A stretch of DNA of 64,000 bases from an uncultured Porphyromonadaceae bacterium. Its GTDB lineage: Bacteria; Bacteroidota; Bacteroidia; Bacteroidales; Muribaculaceae. The stretch spans positions 171,483-235,482 of the forward strand of contig CANOLV010000002.1 of assembly GCA_947567425.1 (NCBI GenBank), read 5' to 3'. The stretch's first letter is position 1; each line of letters begins with the position of its first letter. The notes under the pieces were generated by a model. The model ran no database searches, was not told the DNA's origin, and saw nothing but the letters and a program-made list of their open reading frames with translations. A program made the position numbers and the translations under genes. Positions 45,044 to 52,932 of the stretch are shown in pieces.

Positions 45044-45090
45044 TTTGAAGCATGACCATCTTCCTCCCGGAAATAGTATATTTAGATAAA
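45044..45090 (+). pseudogene. Displaced remnant of a toxin-gene 3' end
   Basis: These 47 bases match 43977-44023, the last codons of the toxin gene, with two substitutions (45055 and 45056). Read in frame they encode LKHDHLPPGNSIFR and a stop. They sit directly before the third immunity gene, as the real toxin end sits before the first. This is the trace of a replaced toxin tip. Confidence 0.85.
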
Positions 45091-45099
45091 TTTTCTGTT

Positions 45100-45567
45100 A
45101 TGAAATTAGTAATTACAAGTGCTATTAGAAACAATTGTGTTGAAGAAGTAAAATATAAAGAATCTAATATTTTACAGAAATTAGCAGAAAAATATTTTGA
45201 CGATAAAAGTTATTGTCCGGAAGTTGAAAATTATCGTATACTTTGGGAGAGTACACCTCCAAAATATATGTTATTTTTCGTTCAACGTCGTCCGAAATAT
45301 ACGTTTGATAAACTCTTTATCCCCAGAATTAGCGCAACTCCCCCCTTTCGTATACAGAAAGAACTCGTTATTACGGTTCAAGTACCATTTGCCGAATATT
45401 CCGTTCAGGATACGAAAATTGGAGGGTGGAATGTTATCGGGAAGGCCATATTGGCCTATCTTCGAGAGATGAAGTATCCGGTGGTGTTGCGGAAGAAGTT
45501 TGACCGCGAGCGGTTCAATTCCGACATGGAAGCATTCTTCCGTTCGGTCGGCTGTACCCTCGAATAG
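45100..45567 (+). CDS. Candidate cytoplasmic immunity protein, tandem copy 3
   Basis: The 155-residue protein starts at ATG 45100, just after the toxin remnant; an upstream in-frame ATG at 45052 would begin inside that remnant and is rejected. It keeps FDDKSYCPEVENYRILWESTPP and the shared C-terminal half. Its front half is closer to copy 1 than to copy 2. Because it follows a toxin-tail remnant, it probably was the partner of an earlier tip. A weak hairpin (TGTGCG TTTT CGCACA, 45585-45600) follows. Confidence 0.7.
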   Translation: MKLVITSAIRNNCVEEVKYKESNILQKLAEKYFDDKSYCPEVENYRILWESTPPKYMLFFVQRRPKYTFDKLFIPRISATPPFRIQKELVITVQVPFAEYSVQDTKIGGWNVIGKAILAYLREMKYPVVLRKKFDRERFNSDMEAFFRSVGCTLE

Positions 45568-45706
45568 CCGCTTCGGAGGTCTTTTGTGCGTTTTCGCACA
45601 TGTTTTATCCTACTCCTCACAGTGTTGGAAAGTGTCTGAAAAGTGTCTGAAAGAGGGTGAAAACTCTTTTTTGCGGCAAAAATGATGTTATTATCAAAAT
45701 TATACC

Positions 45707-45714
45707 TATATTTG
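45707..45714 (+). promoter_or_regulatory. -7 element for the DUF349 gene
   Basis: TATATTTG lies 63 bases before the ATG at 45778, in a 210-base gap that otherwise shows only short direct repeats (GTGTCTGAAA, twice, near 45631-45652). No clear -33 box is seen. Confidence 0.45.
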
Positions 45715-45777
45715 GGAAATTAATGAAAAATTCAGGCATGAAGATAACCTTCATGCCATTATTAACTTATCATATAT

Positions 45778-47637
45778 ATGGAATTGCGTGACCAGTCCTC
45801 CGCGGAAGATGTTCGCCAGGACGTAACCTTGACCGAGAGTGCCGCCGGCGCTCCTATTGAAAATACTGAAATCGTTGAAGCCCAACCGGTATCTGATGCC
45901 ATAGAACCTGACGGAGAGGCTTCTTCCGAACCTGCTAAAAGATTGACCAAAGAGGAGATAATCGAGGCGTTGGAGGCTATAAGCCTGAAGGACGGCGCGG
46001 AGATTAACCGTGACGAAGTCACACATCTGAAACAGGTGTTCTACGCAATCCGCAAGAACGAACTGTTGAAGCAGAAGCAGGAATTTATCGATAACGGCAA
46101 CGAAGAGAGTGCATTTGCCCCCATGCCCGACATGCTGGAAGAGAAGATGCACGGACTCCTGAATGTCATTAAAGAGAAAAAAGCTGAATTCATGGCCGCC
46201 CAGGATGCTGAGAGAAAGGCCAATCTCGATAAAAAGCTCGCCATTATAGCCGAGCTGACCACGATGGCCGACGACACCGACAATGTCAACCGCCACTTCC
46301 CGCGTTTCCGCGAGCTGACCACGGAATTCAAAGCCGTAGGTGAAGTACCTCCGACAGAGATGACCGACATCTGGCGCAACTATCAGGTGGCCGTGGAGCG
46401 GTTCTATGACCAGCTTAAAGTCAACAAGGACCTGCGCGACTACGACTTCAAGAAGAATCTTGAGCAGAAACAGCTCCTGATAGACGAAGCCGAAAAACTG
46501 AGCCAGGATGCCGACATTATTACCGCTTTCCGACGCCTTCAGGAACTCCATGAGAAGTGGCGCGAGATAGGCCCGGTGGCCAAGGACCTGCGCGACGAAA
46601 TCTGGGACAAGTTCAAGGACGCATCTGCCGTCATCAACAAGAAGTATCAGACATTCTTCGAAGCACGCAAGGCCCGCGAACGCGAAAACGAGGAGAAGAA
46701 GACCGCCATCTGCGAACGTGTGGAGGCCCTCGACTTCGACGCCATAAAGTCGCACACCGGATGGGAGCAGATGACCAAGGAGATTCTCGCCGCACAGGAC
46801 GACTGGAAGAAGCTCGGATTCGCATCGAAGAAGGTCAACAACACGCTGTTCGCCAGATTCAGAAAGACATGCGACGATTTCTTCGCCCGCAAAGCCGAGT
46901 ACTTCAAGTCGATCCGCGACAGCCATGCTTCTAATCTCGAACGTAAAAACGCTCTCTGCGAACGTGCCGAAGCCCTCAAGGACAGCACCGAATGGCGCAA
47001 GGCCGGCGACGAGTTCGTGGCCATGCAGAAGGAGTGGAAGACAATCGGTCCGGTCGACAAAAAGTACAGCGACGCCGTCTGGAAACGCTTCCTCGCCGCC
47101 TGCGACTACTTCTTCGAACAGCGCAAGAAGGCCACCTCCGGCGTGCGCAAGTCGGAACATGCCAACCTGAAGGCCAAGCAGGAGATAATAGCCGCCCTGA
47201 AGGCTATCGACGACAGCCTGTCTCGTGAGGACGCCATCAAGGCCGTCAAGGAGCTTATGGCGCAGTGGCAGCAGATAGGACATGTGCCGTTCAAGGACAA
47301 GGACAAGGTGTATGACGCTTACCGCGCCGCCGTGAACGAGCTTTATGACAAATACGACATGAAGGAGTCAAGGGCGCAGATGGCGAACTTCGCAAGCAAC
47401 ATCGAAGAGATCGGCAACGACGAGAACCGTCTGTACCGCGAGCGTGAACGTCTGACCCGCTCATACGAGCAAAAACGCAATGAACTTAAGACCTACGAAA
47501 ATAATTTGGGCTTCTTCAACGTTAAGTCAAAAGGAGGCAACTCCCTTCTCCACGACACGGAGCGGAAGATGCAGCGCATCAAGGACGAACTCGCTTCGCT
47601 TCAGGAGAAGATCAAGATCATTGACAGCAAGCTGTAA
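45778..47637 (+). CDS. DUF349-repeat protein
   Basis: The 619-residue, highly charged helical protein has an acidic N-terminus of about 60 residues and then several DUF349 repeats. Each contains a W-R/K-x-I/L-G segment (KWREIGPVAKDLRDEIWDKFK, DWKKLGFASKKVNNTLFARF, EWKTIGPVDKKYSDAVWKRF, QWQQIGHVPFKDKDKVYDAYR). A coiled-coil tail follows (ENRLYRERERLTRSYEQKRNEL and beyond). Its function is not established; such proteins are common in Bacteroidetes and are cytoplasmic. A terminator lies about 107 bases downstream, so it is monocistronic. Confidence 0.92.
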   Translation: MELRDQSSAEDVRQDVTLTESAAGAPIENTEIVEAQPVSDAIEPDGEASSEPAKRLTKEEIIEALEAISLKDGAEINRDEVTHLKQVFYAIRKNELLKQKQEFIDNGNEESAFAPMPDMLEEKMHGLLNVIKEKKAEFMAAQDAERKANLDKKLAIIAELTTMADDTDNVNRHFPRFRELTTEFKAVGEVPPTEMTDIWRNYQVAVERFYDQLKVNKDLRDYDFKKNLEQKQLLIDEAEKLSQDADIITAFRRLQELHEKWREIGPVAKDLRDEIWDKFKDASAVINKKYQTFFEARKARERENEEKKTAICERVEALDFDAIKSHTGWEQMTKEILAAQDDWKKLGFASKKVNNTLFARFRKTCDDFFARKAEYFKSIRDSHASNLERKNALCERAEALKDSTEWRKAGDEFVAMQKEWKTIGPVDKKYSDAVWKRFLAACDYFFEQRKKATSGVRKSEHANLKAKQEIIAALKAIDDSLSREDAIKAVKELMAQWQQIGHVPFKDKDKVYDAYRAAVNELYDKYDMKESRAQMANFASNIEEIGNDENRLYRERERLTRSYEQKRNELKTYENNLGFFNVKSKGGNSLLHDTERKMQRIKDELASLQEKIKIIDSKL

Positions 47638-47743
47638 ATCAAGAAGGGGATTGTTTTTTTGAGACATCCTCTGACGACGTAGCGGAGACGGCCCGGTTAC
47701 TGACACCGTACCGCTCTCCGGATATTGAAAGTATATGGCATGG

Positions 47744-47782
47744 GCACTTTCCGCTTGGCGGGATAGTGCTCTTGTCTTTTTT
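47744..47782 (+). terminator. Intrinsic terminator downstream of the DUF349 gene
   Basis: Stem GCACTTTCCGC/GCGGGATAGTGC with a 3-base loop is followed by TCTTGTCTTTTTT. The 100 bases between it and the stop have no gene. A short RNA ending here cannot be excluded. Confidence 0.8.
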
Positions 47783-47811
47783 ACTCACATTTTCTATATG
47801 CATTTAAGACC

Positions 47812-49197
47812 GTGAACGGACAGGGTAAATATGGCAAATATCTGCAGACTATCGAGATGCTTACCGGATTCTTTGTGGTAAATCTCGACTATATCGTCGC
47901 GGGCATATTCGACGAGGACATTCTCGGCTTCCGGTGGAAAGTGACATGGCTCATTGTCAACGTCTGCTTCCTTCCGGTAGCGGTGGTGATGGGGCGCACT
48001 CCCATTCCAAGGTCGCTCCATATCGACAAGATCGTCCGGCTGGCCCTGCAGGCAGTGGTGCTCCACGCACTGTGCTTCTTCTCGATCCTGACATTTCTCG
48101 ACTCGTGGGTCCACAACGTCTCGTTCTACCTTTGGTTCTATCTGCTGATGGTCATTCTCCTTCCTTTGGGTTGGACCCTGTGCCGTCTGTTTGTCAAGAA
48201 GCTGCGCCGCAAGGGACGCAACTACAGTGCCGCCGTTATAGTGGGCACTAATTCTACGGCTCTGTGGCTTCGCGAGGAGATGCTCTCCGATCCGGGCTAC
48301 GGGTATAAGTGCTGGGGATTCTTCTCGCGCGACGGGTCTGACGCTTTGGCCGACGGCGGTCCGTATCTCGGCACTATCGACGATCTGTCGGAATTTATCC
48401 GCTGCAACGAAGTCCGCGAGATATACTATACCCTTTCAGGAGAGGACTATGAGACCATGCACCGAGTGGTGAAGATAGCCGACGACAATATGGTGCATTT
48501 CTACTACGTGCCGCCTCTGAGCCGCTACGTTAGCCGGGCCGCACGGTTGAGCGCCATCGGTCAGGTGCCGGTGCTCAACATCCGCAAGTATCCCCTGTCG
48601 AGCATCGTGAACAGGGTGCTGAAGCGTTCATTCGACATAGTGACCTCGTCGGTATTCCTTCTGGTGTCGCCACTAATATTCGTCCCGGTGGCGGTGGCCA
48701 TCAAGATCTCGTCGCCCGGTCCTGTCTTTTTCCGGCAGAGGCGCACCGGGTATCTCGGACAGGAATTCAACTGCTGGAAATTCCGCACCATGCGCGTCAA
48801 TGCCGACAGCGATAAGGTGCAGGCCGGCAGAAACGATTCGCGTGTCACCCGCGTCGGAGAGTTCCTGCGGCATTCGAGTATCGACGAGCTTCCGCAATTC
48901 ATCAATGTCCTGATCGGCGACATGTCGGTGGTGGGGCCGCGTCCGCACATGATCAAGCATACCGACGACTATCGCAAACTCATCGACAAGTATATGACCA
49001 GGCATCTCATCAAGCCCGGCATCACCGGATGGGCGCAGGTGAAGGGTTTCCGCGGTCAGACCGAGGAACTGTGGCAGATGGAGAAGCGTGTCGAGAACGA
49101 TGTGTGGTACATCGAGAACTGGAGTTTCCTGCTCGACCTGAAGATAATGGTGTTGACGGTGATCAATGTGTTCCGGGGCGAAGAGAACGCCTTCTGA
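47812..49197 (+). CDS. Exopolysaccharide-priming glycosyltransferase (undecaprenyl-phosphate sugar phosphotransferase, WcaJ type)
   Basis: The 461-residue protein starts at GTG 47812. Four membrane helices lie in the first 130 residues, then a Rossmann-like CoA-binding-type domain (AAVIVGTNSTALWLREE), and a C-terminal bacterial sugar transferase domain. The last contains KRSFDIVTSSVFLLVSPL (reentrant helix), KISSPGPVFFRQRRTGYLG, FRTMR, SIDELPQFINVL and GPRPHM. Such enzymes load the first sugar phosphate (often glucose or galactose) onto undecaprenyl phosphate to begin capsule or exopolysaccharide. It stands alone here, with no other polysaccharide genes beside it, as is usual for a constitutive initiating enzyme outside capsule loci. 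Confidence 0.93.
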   Translation: MNGQGKYGKYLQTIEMLTGFFVVNLDYIVAGIFDEDILGFRWKVTWLIVNVCFLPVAVVMGRTPIPRSLHIDKIVRLALQAVVLHALCFFSILTFLDSWVHNVSFYLWFYLLMVILLPLGWTLCRLFVKKLRRKGRNYSAAVIVGTNSTALWLREEMLSDPGYGYKCWGFFSRDGSDALADGGPYLGTIDDLSEFIRCNEVREIYYTLSGEDYETMHRVVKIADDNMVHFYYVPPLSRYVSRAARLSAIGQVPVLNIRKYPLSSIVNRVLKRSFDIVTSSVFLLVSPLIFVPVAVAIKISSPGPVFFRQRRTGYLGQEFNCWKFRTMRVNADSDKVQAGRNDSRVTRVGEFLRHSSIDELPQFINVLIGDMSVVGPRPHMIKHTDDYRKLIDKYMTRHLIKPGITGWAQVKGFRGQTEELWQMEKRVENDVWYIENWSFLLDLKIMVLTVINVFRGEENAF

Positions 49198-49209
49198 CGG
49201 CAGACTGCA

Positions 49210-49674
49210 TCACGCATCCCGGTATTTGAATGTCACGAATTTGTTTCCGTGCCGGATGCGGTGTTGTTCCATGGCGTACTTCATGTCGGCGTCTGAACTT
49301 ATGTGCCAGCATCCGTCAGGATCCTGCGCCGGACGCGACACTCCGAAGCTGTCGATGAATCTTTTGGATTCCCGTGCGGGGACTTTCTTCTGTGCAGGAC
49401 CCTGTACCTGTGCCTGCGTTGACGGGACATCGCGTTTCGTATTTCCGCGGCGCAGTCTCTGCGCCTCGCGTCGCCGGCCTCGCCGGTTCACGATTTTCTT
49501 GATAAGCATGAATGCCATCTTTTCGGCGCCTTCAAGATGCTCCGGCTCCGTGCCGGTCAGTTGGTAACGGCGTATGGCCGATTCAAGGATCTCGCGCCGT
49601 TCTTCCGGCAGGAGGGCTATCATTTCTGTCCATTCTTTGTCGAAGCGGGGCTTTCTGGGCTTTGTGTCTTTCAT
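49210..49674 (-). CDS. Small basic protein of unknown function
   Basis: The 154-residue protein starts at ATG 49674 (a longer frame to 49752 is unlikely). It is rich in Arg and Lys, with NRRGRRREAQRLRRG in the middle. A helical N-terminal domain (FDKEWTEMIALLPEERREILESA) and a short conserved-looking end (ADMKYAMEQHRIRHGN) flank it. I do not recognise a family. It lies convergent to the glycosyltransferase gene, with stops 12 bases apart, and upstream in the direction of the cca group but separated by its own start region. Confidence 0.65.
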   Translation of the reverse strand: MKDTKPRKPRFDKEWTEMIALLPEERREILESAIRRYQLTGTEPEHLEGAEKMAFMLIKKIVNRRGRRREAQRLRRGNTKRDVPSTQAQVQGPAQKKVPARESKRFIDSFGVSRPAQDPDGCWHISSDADMKYAMEQHRIRHGNKFVTFKYRDA

Positions 49675-49767
49675 TGCAGTATGCGTTTTCTCGGTTGGTA
49701 TATCTTTGTCGTGGTGCAAAGATAATACCGGCCGTGACGGATTGTACTGCAAAATTGGGAAAAATTT

Positions 49768-51231
49768 TCAGTCTCCCTCTTCGACTGCCTCCTGCTGCGG
49801 GTCCGGGCCTTTGTCTCCGTCGGCAGGTTTCAGCCCCAGTTCCCCGGCTTTGTCATACATCAGCCTTAGCGCCGCCTGGCGTTCGTTAGGTATTATTCCG
49901 TCGAGTATGGAGTTCTTGATGTGCTCTTTTATGACACCTATCTCCCGGCATGGAGGCAGGGCGAATATCTCCATTATTTCCTCTCCTGTGACGGGGGGCT
50001 GGAACTTGCGTATGCGGTCGCGTTCTTCCAGTTCCGCCATCTTTTCGCGGACGAGCTCGAAGTTGGCCATGAACCGCTTGACTTTCTCCGGATTGCGCGA
50101 GGTTATGTCGGCGTTGCAGAGAGTCATAAGGTCCTCTATGTCTTCTCCGGCATCGAACAGCAGTCGTCTGACCGCCGAGTCGGTGACCGTCTCCTCCACG
50201 AGGGCTATGGGCCTCATGTGCAGCTCGACGAGTTTTTTCACGTATTTCATCTTCTCGTTGAGGGGCAGGCGCAGATTGCGGAATATGCGCGGAATCATCT
50301 TTGCCCCGATGAAGTTGTGGTTATGGAAAGTCCAGCCTAAGCTGGCGTCCCATCGCTTGGTGACCGGCTTGGCGATGTCGTGGAACAGCGCGGCCCAGCG
50401 CAACCATACATTGTCCGACCGCCTGGCCACGTTGTCGACCACGGTAAGCGTGTGGCGGAAGTTGTCCTTATGGCCGCGTCCGTTGACGGTCTCCACCCCC
50501 TTCATGGCTTCGAGTTCGGGCAGTATGAGCTTCAGAAGTCCGGATTCCGACAGCAGTTCCCATCCGATGGAAGGCATCGGCGAGGCCATTATCTTCATCA
50601 GCTCGTCGGCTATGCGTTCGCGGGAGATGATCCCGATTCGCTCCGCATTGCGTGTGATGGCGTCGAAAGTCTCCTCCTCGATCCTGAATCCGAGCTGTGT
50701 GGCGAACCGTATGGCCCGCATCATTCTCAGCGGGTCGTCGCTGAATGTGATGTCGGGGTCGAGCGGAGTGCGGATGGTCTGGATGTCGAGGTCGTCGATT
50801 CCTCCGAACGGGTCTATGAGCGAGCCGAAACCGTCGTCGTTGACGCAGACGGCCATGGCGTTGATGGTGAAGTCGCGGCGTGAAAGGTCGTCGTCGAGGG
50901 TCCCGTCCTCCACTATCGGTTTGCGGCTGTCGTGGGAGTATGATTCGCGGCGTGCTCCGACAAATTCAAGTTCGATGCCGCGGTGTTTGACCTGGGCTGT
51001 GCCGAAATTGCGGAACACGCTGCACTTGGCTCCGCGGCCAAGCTCCGCGGCCACGGCTTCTGCCACTTCGATGCCGCTCCCTACCGTCACGAAGTCGACA
51101 TCCTTGGAATGGCGGTGAAGGAATATGTCCCTGACATATCCGCCGACCACATAGCAGGGGCGTCCGAGCCGGTCGGCCACACGGCCCACCAGCCTGAATA
51201 CTGGAGTGTCAATCTGTTCGGTAATGCTCAT
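49768..51231 (-). CDS. cca: CCA tRNA nucleotidyltransferase
   Basis: The 487-residue class II enzyme has the nucleotidyltransferase head GGYVRDIFLHRHSKDVDFV (Asp pair near residues 40-42), RRDFTINAMAV near 137, the neck motif with DPLRMMRAIRFATQLGF, and a C-terminal HD domain (FRHTLTVVDNV, FHDIAKP). It adds or repairs the CCA end of tRNAs, which this genome needs because the tRNAs seen here do not encode CCA. It is last in a run of minus-strand genes, 10 bases after the M24 peptidase gene. Confidence 0.95.
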   Translation of the reverse strand: MSITEQIDTPVFRLVGRVADRLGRPCYVVGGYVRDIFLHRHSKDVDFVTVGSGIEVAEAVAAELGRGAKCSVFRNFGTAQVKHRGIELEFVGARRESYSHDSRKPIVEDGTLDDDLSRRDFTINAMAVCVNDDGFGSLIDPFGGIDDLDIQTIRTPLDPDITFSDDPLRMMRAIRFATQLGFRIEEETFDAITRNAERIGIISRERIADELMKIMASPMPSIGWELLSESGLLKLILPELEAMKGVETVNGRGHKDNFRHTLTVVDNVARRSDNVWLRWAALFHDIAKPVTKRWDASLGWTFHNHNFIGAKMIPRIFRNLRLPLNEKMKYVKKLVELHMRPIALVEETVTDSAVRRLLFDAGEDIEDLMTLCNADITSRNPEKVKRFMANFELVREKMAELEERDRIRKFQPPVTGEEIMEIFALPPCREIGVIKEHIKNSILDGIIPNERQAALRLMYDKAGELGLKPADGDKGPDPQQEAVEEGD

Positions 51232-51241
51232 GCAGGGTGTA

Positions 51242-52426
51242 TTATTGAAGTCTGATGATCTGTTCGGTCATGTCTGTGAGGCATTCCAGCCCGTCGGCTC
51301 TGACCACGTAGGTGTTCTCGATTCCTACGGCTCCGACTTCCGGGATCACGAATTTCGGTTCGACTGCGATCACGTTGTTCAGTTGCAGTATGTCGCGGCT
51401 TCTGGGCGACAGCACCGGCATTTCGTTGATGTCTATGCCTACGCCGTGTCCGATGAATCCGGCCTTCTGTCTGTGTCCCATGAAGTAGTGTTCGAGTGAG
51501 CGCGACTTTGCCATATCCTGGGCCAGTTCGTAGAGGTCGGAAGCCTTGACTCCCGGGCGGGCGGCTTTCTCTATGGCATGGCAGATGTCGATCGAGCACT
51601 GGTGGGCTTTTTGGGCCAGGGGTGATATGTCGGCCGGGGTGTAAACTCTCGTCAGGTCCGACATGTAGCCTGTGAAGTCGCCGTTGGTGTCGACCATCAC
51701 TGTCATGCCCGGCTGGATGATGGTGCCGTCGGCTCCGACGGGAAGCGAAGGGTCCACTCCGGCTCCTCCCATCGAGAAGTCGTAGGGCGATGGTGAGTCG
51801 GCGTTGGGACCGGCAAGCACGCTGCCCATGTGTATCTCCATCGAGCTTCCGGCCACGCGGAACTGTCCCAGGCATCCTTCGAGCCTCGATGTGCGCTCGA
51901 TCTCGATCTGCAGTTCCACGTCCGACATGCCTTCGCGGTAGAGTTTTGGTATTTTTTTATAGACGGTGCAGTGTTTCATGCCTGATCGCCTGATCTGCTC
52001 CACTTCGTAGTCGGTCTTTACGGATCGGGCTTCTCGCATGATGGCCGAGGCATCGGCCACGGTACTGTCGGGGAAGGCCGCCTCCAGGCGCTTGACTGTC
52101 AGATATTCCGATAGGGCCAGTTCCAGGCCTAATTTTTTCGGTGCGGCGATGCCCAGTTCTGCCAGCATCGGCATGATCTGCTCCGGCTTGTGGATCTTGA
52201 CCACTCCTTCCCCCTCCAGCCCGACGGGCTTTCTCACGAAATATAGGGGACCTCCTTCGGCGGGGATATAGACGTAGCCGTCAAACACCCTGCCGGTGGT
52301 GTAGTAGATATTGGCGTTTGTAGAGATAAGAATGGCGTCGACGGAAGCTTTTTCCATGAGTTTCCGTATACGGTCTGTGCGGAGTTTGATCTCCTGCACC
52401 GGAGTGAATGCATGAAGTGGTTCCAT
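51242..52426 (-). CDS. M24-family metallopeptidase (Xaa-Pro aminopeptidase type)
   Basis: The 394-residue protein starts at ATG 52426, 29 bases after gldH. The N-terminal creatinase/prolidase-like domain (about 1-150) precedes the pita-bread catalytic domain. Metal ligands are visible as Asp in VMVDTNGDFTGYMSDLTR (near residue 247-262), His in GHGVGIDINEMP and Glu in AVEPKFV. It would remove residues before proline from peptides in the cytoplasm. Confidence 0.92.
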   Translation of the reverse strand: MEPLHAFTPVQEIKLRTDRIRKLMEKASVDAILISTNANIYYTTGRVFDGYVYIPAEGGPLYFVRKPVGLEGEGVVKIHKPEQIMPMLAELGIAAPKKLGLELALSEYLTVKRLEAAFPDSTVADASAIMREARSVKTDYEVEQIRRSGMKHCTVYKKIPKLYREGMSDVELQIEIERTSRLEGCLGQFRVAGSSMEIHMGSVLAGPNADSPSPYDFSMGGAGVDPSLPVGADGTIIQPGMTVMVDTNGDFTGYMSDLTRVYTPADISPLAQKAHQCSIDICHAIEKAARPGVKASDLYELAQDMAKSRSLEHYFMGHRQKAGFIGHGVGIDINEMPVLSPRSRDILQLNNVIAVEPKFVIPEVGAVGIENTYVVRADGLECLTDMTEQIIRLQ

Positions 52427-52455
52427 AATCGTAATGGTTTGATGGAGAGATGTTG

Positions 52456-52932
52456 TCAATTGTCGTCAGTAGTAACGAACGTCACACCTAATTGTTCGAT
52501 GTGCCTTACCGTGTCGATTCTCATAATGTGCCGTACCTTTACGGGCAGACTGTCGGTGAGGGCTATCGTCCGCGGCAGAGTGTCGGACAGCTGGTAGCGT
52601 GCTCCGAATCCCTGTCCGTGCCATCGTCCGTAGGGATTGGCGAGCAGGAAGTTGACTGTGTCGGTCTGCTCCGAGCTGTCGGGGCGTATGGTGCGCACCT
52701 CGACCCATAGGTTGCTGTAGGGATATTCGTTGTCGTGTCTCACAGACAGGATCAGGCGGCCTGTGGCCGTGGTGTCGGGTATTTCGGGAGTGAACACGAG
52801 AGTGTCCGTGTAGGCCCATCCGTCGGAGTCTATGTCGTGAAACTGGCTAAAATCATTGTGCGCCACTGAACATGAGTAGGCGCACAATGCTGTTATGATC
52901 GGGATTATAGACTTTGCCGTGATGTTACGCAT
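52456..52932 (-). CDS. gldH: Gliding-motility lipoprotein GldH
   Basis: The 158-residue protein starts at ATG 52932, which overlaps the ricT stop by eight bases; a much longer frame to 53295 is an artefact of the repetitive ricT tail. A lipoprotein signal ends at AYSC (Cys about residue 20). The domain begins DFSQFHDIDSDGWAYTDTLVFTPEI, which is characteristic of GldH. GldH belongs to the set associated with the T9SS and gliding in Bacteroidetes. Non-motile Bacteroidales keep it for secretion or envelope functions, so it fits with PorU and the T9SS-tailed proteins in this window. Confidence 0.88.
   Translation of the reverse strand: MRNITAKSIIPIITALCAYSCSVAHNDFSQFHDIDSDGWAYTDTLVFTPEIPDTTATGRLILSVRHDNEYPYSNLWVEVRTIRPDSSEQTDTVNFLLANPYGRWHGQGFGARYQLSDTLPRTIALTDSLPVKVRHIMRIDTVRHIEQLGVTFVTTDDN

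Larger units (their letters stand above)
44316..45567 (+). repeat. Three near-identical 3' blocks in tandem immunity genes
   Basis: Blocks at 44316-44504, 44855-45019 and 45379-45567 encode the same C-terminal half with few changes. Blocks 1 and 3 are 189 bases each and block 2 about 165. They are more GC-rich than the 5' halves of the same genes. Confidence 0.9.

Noticed and set aside
45052-45099. Earlier ATG for the third immunity gene
   Set aside because: It lies inside the displaced toxin-tail remnant in another frame; the ATG at 45100 gives the same length as the paralogues.
45631-45652. Short direct repeat GTGTCTGAAA after the third immunity gene
   Set aside because: Two adjacent 10-base units only; no sign of a mobile element or regulatory array.
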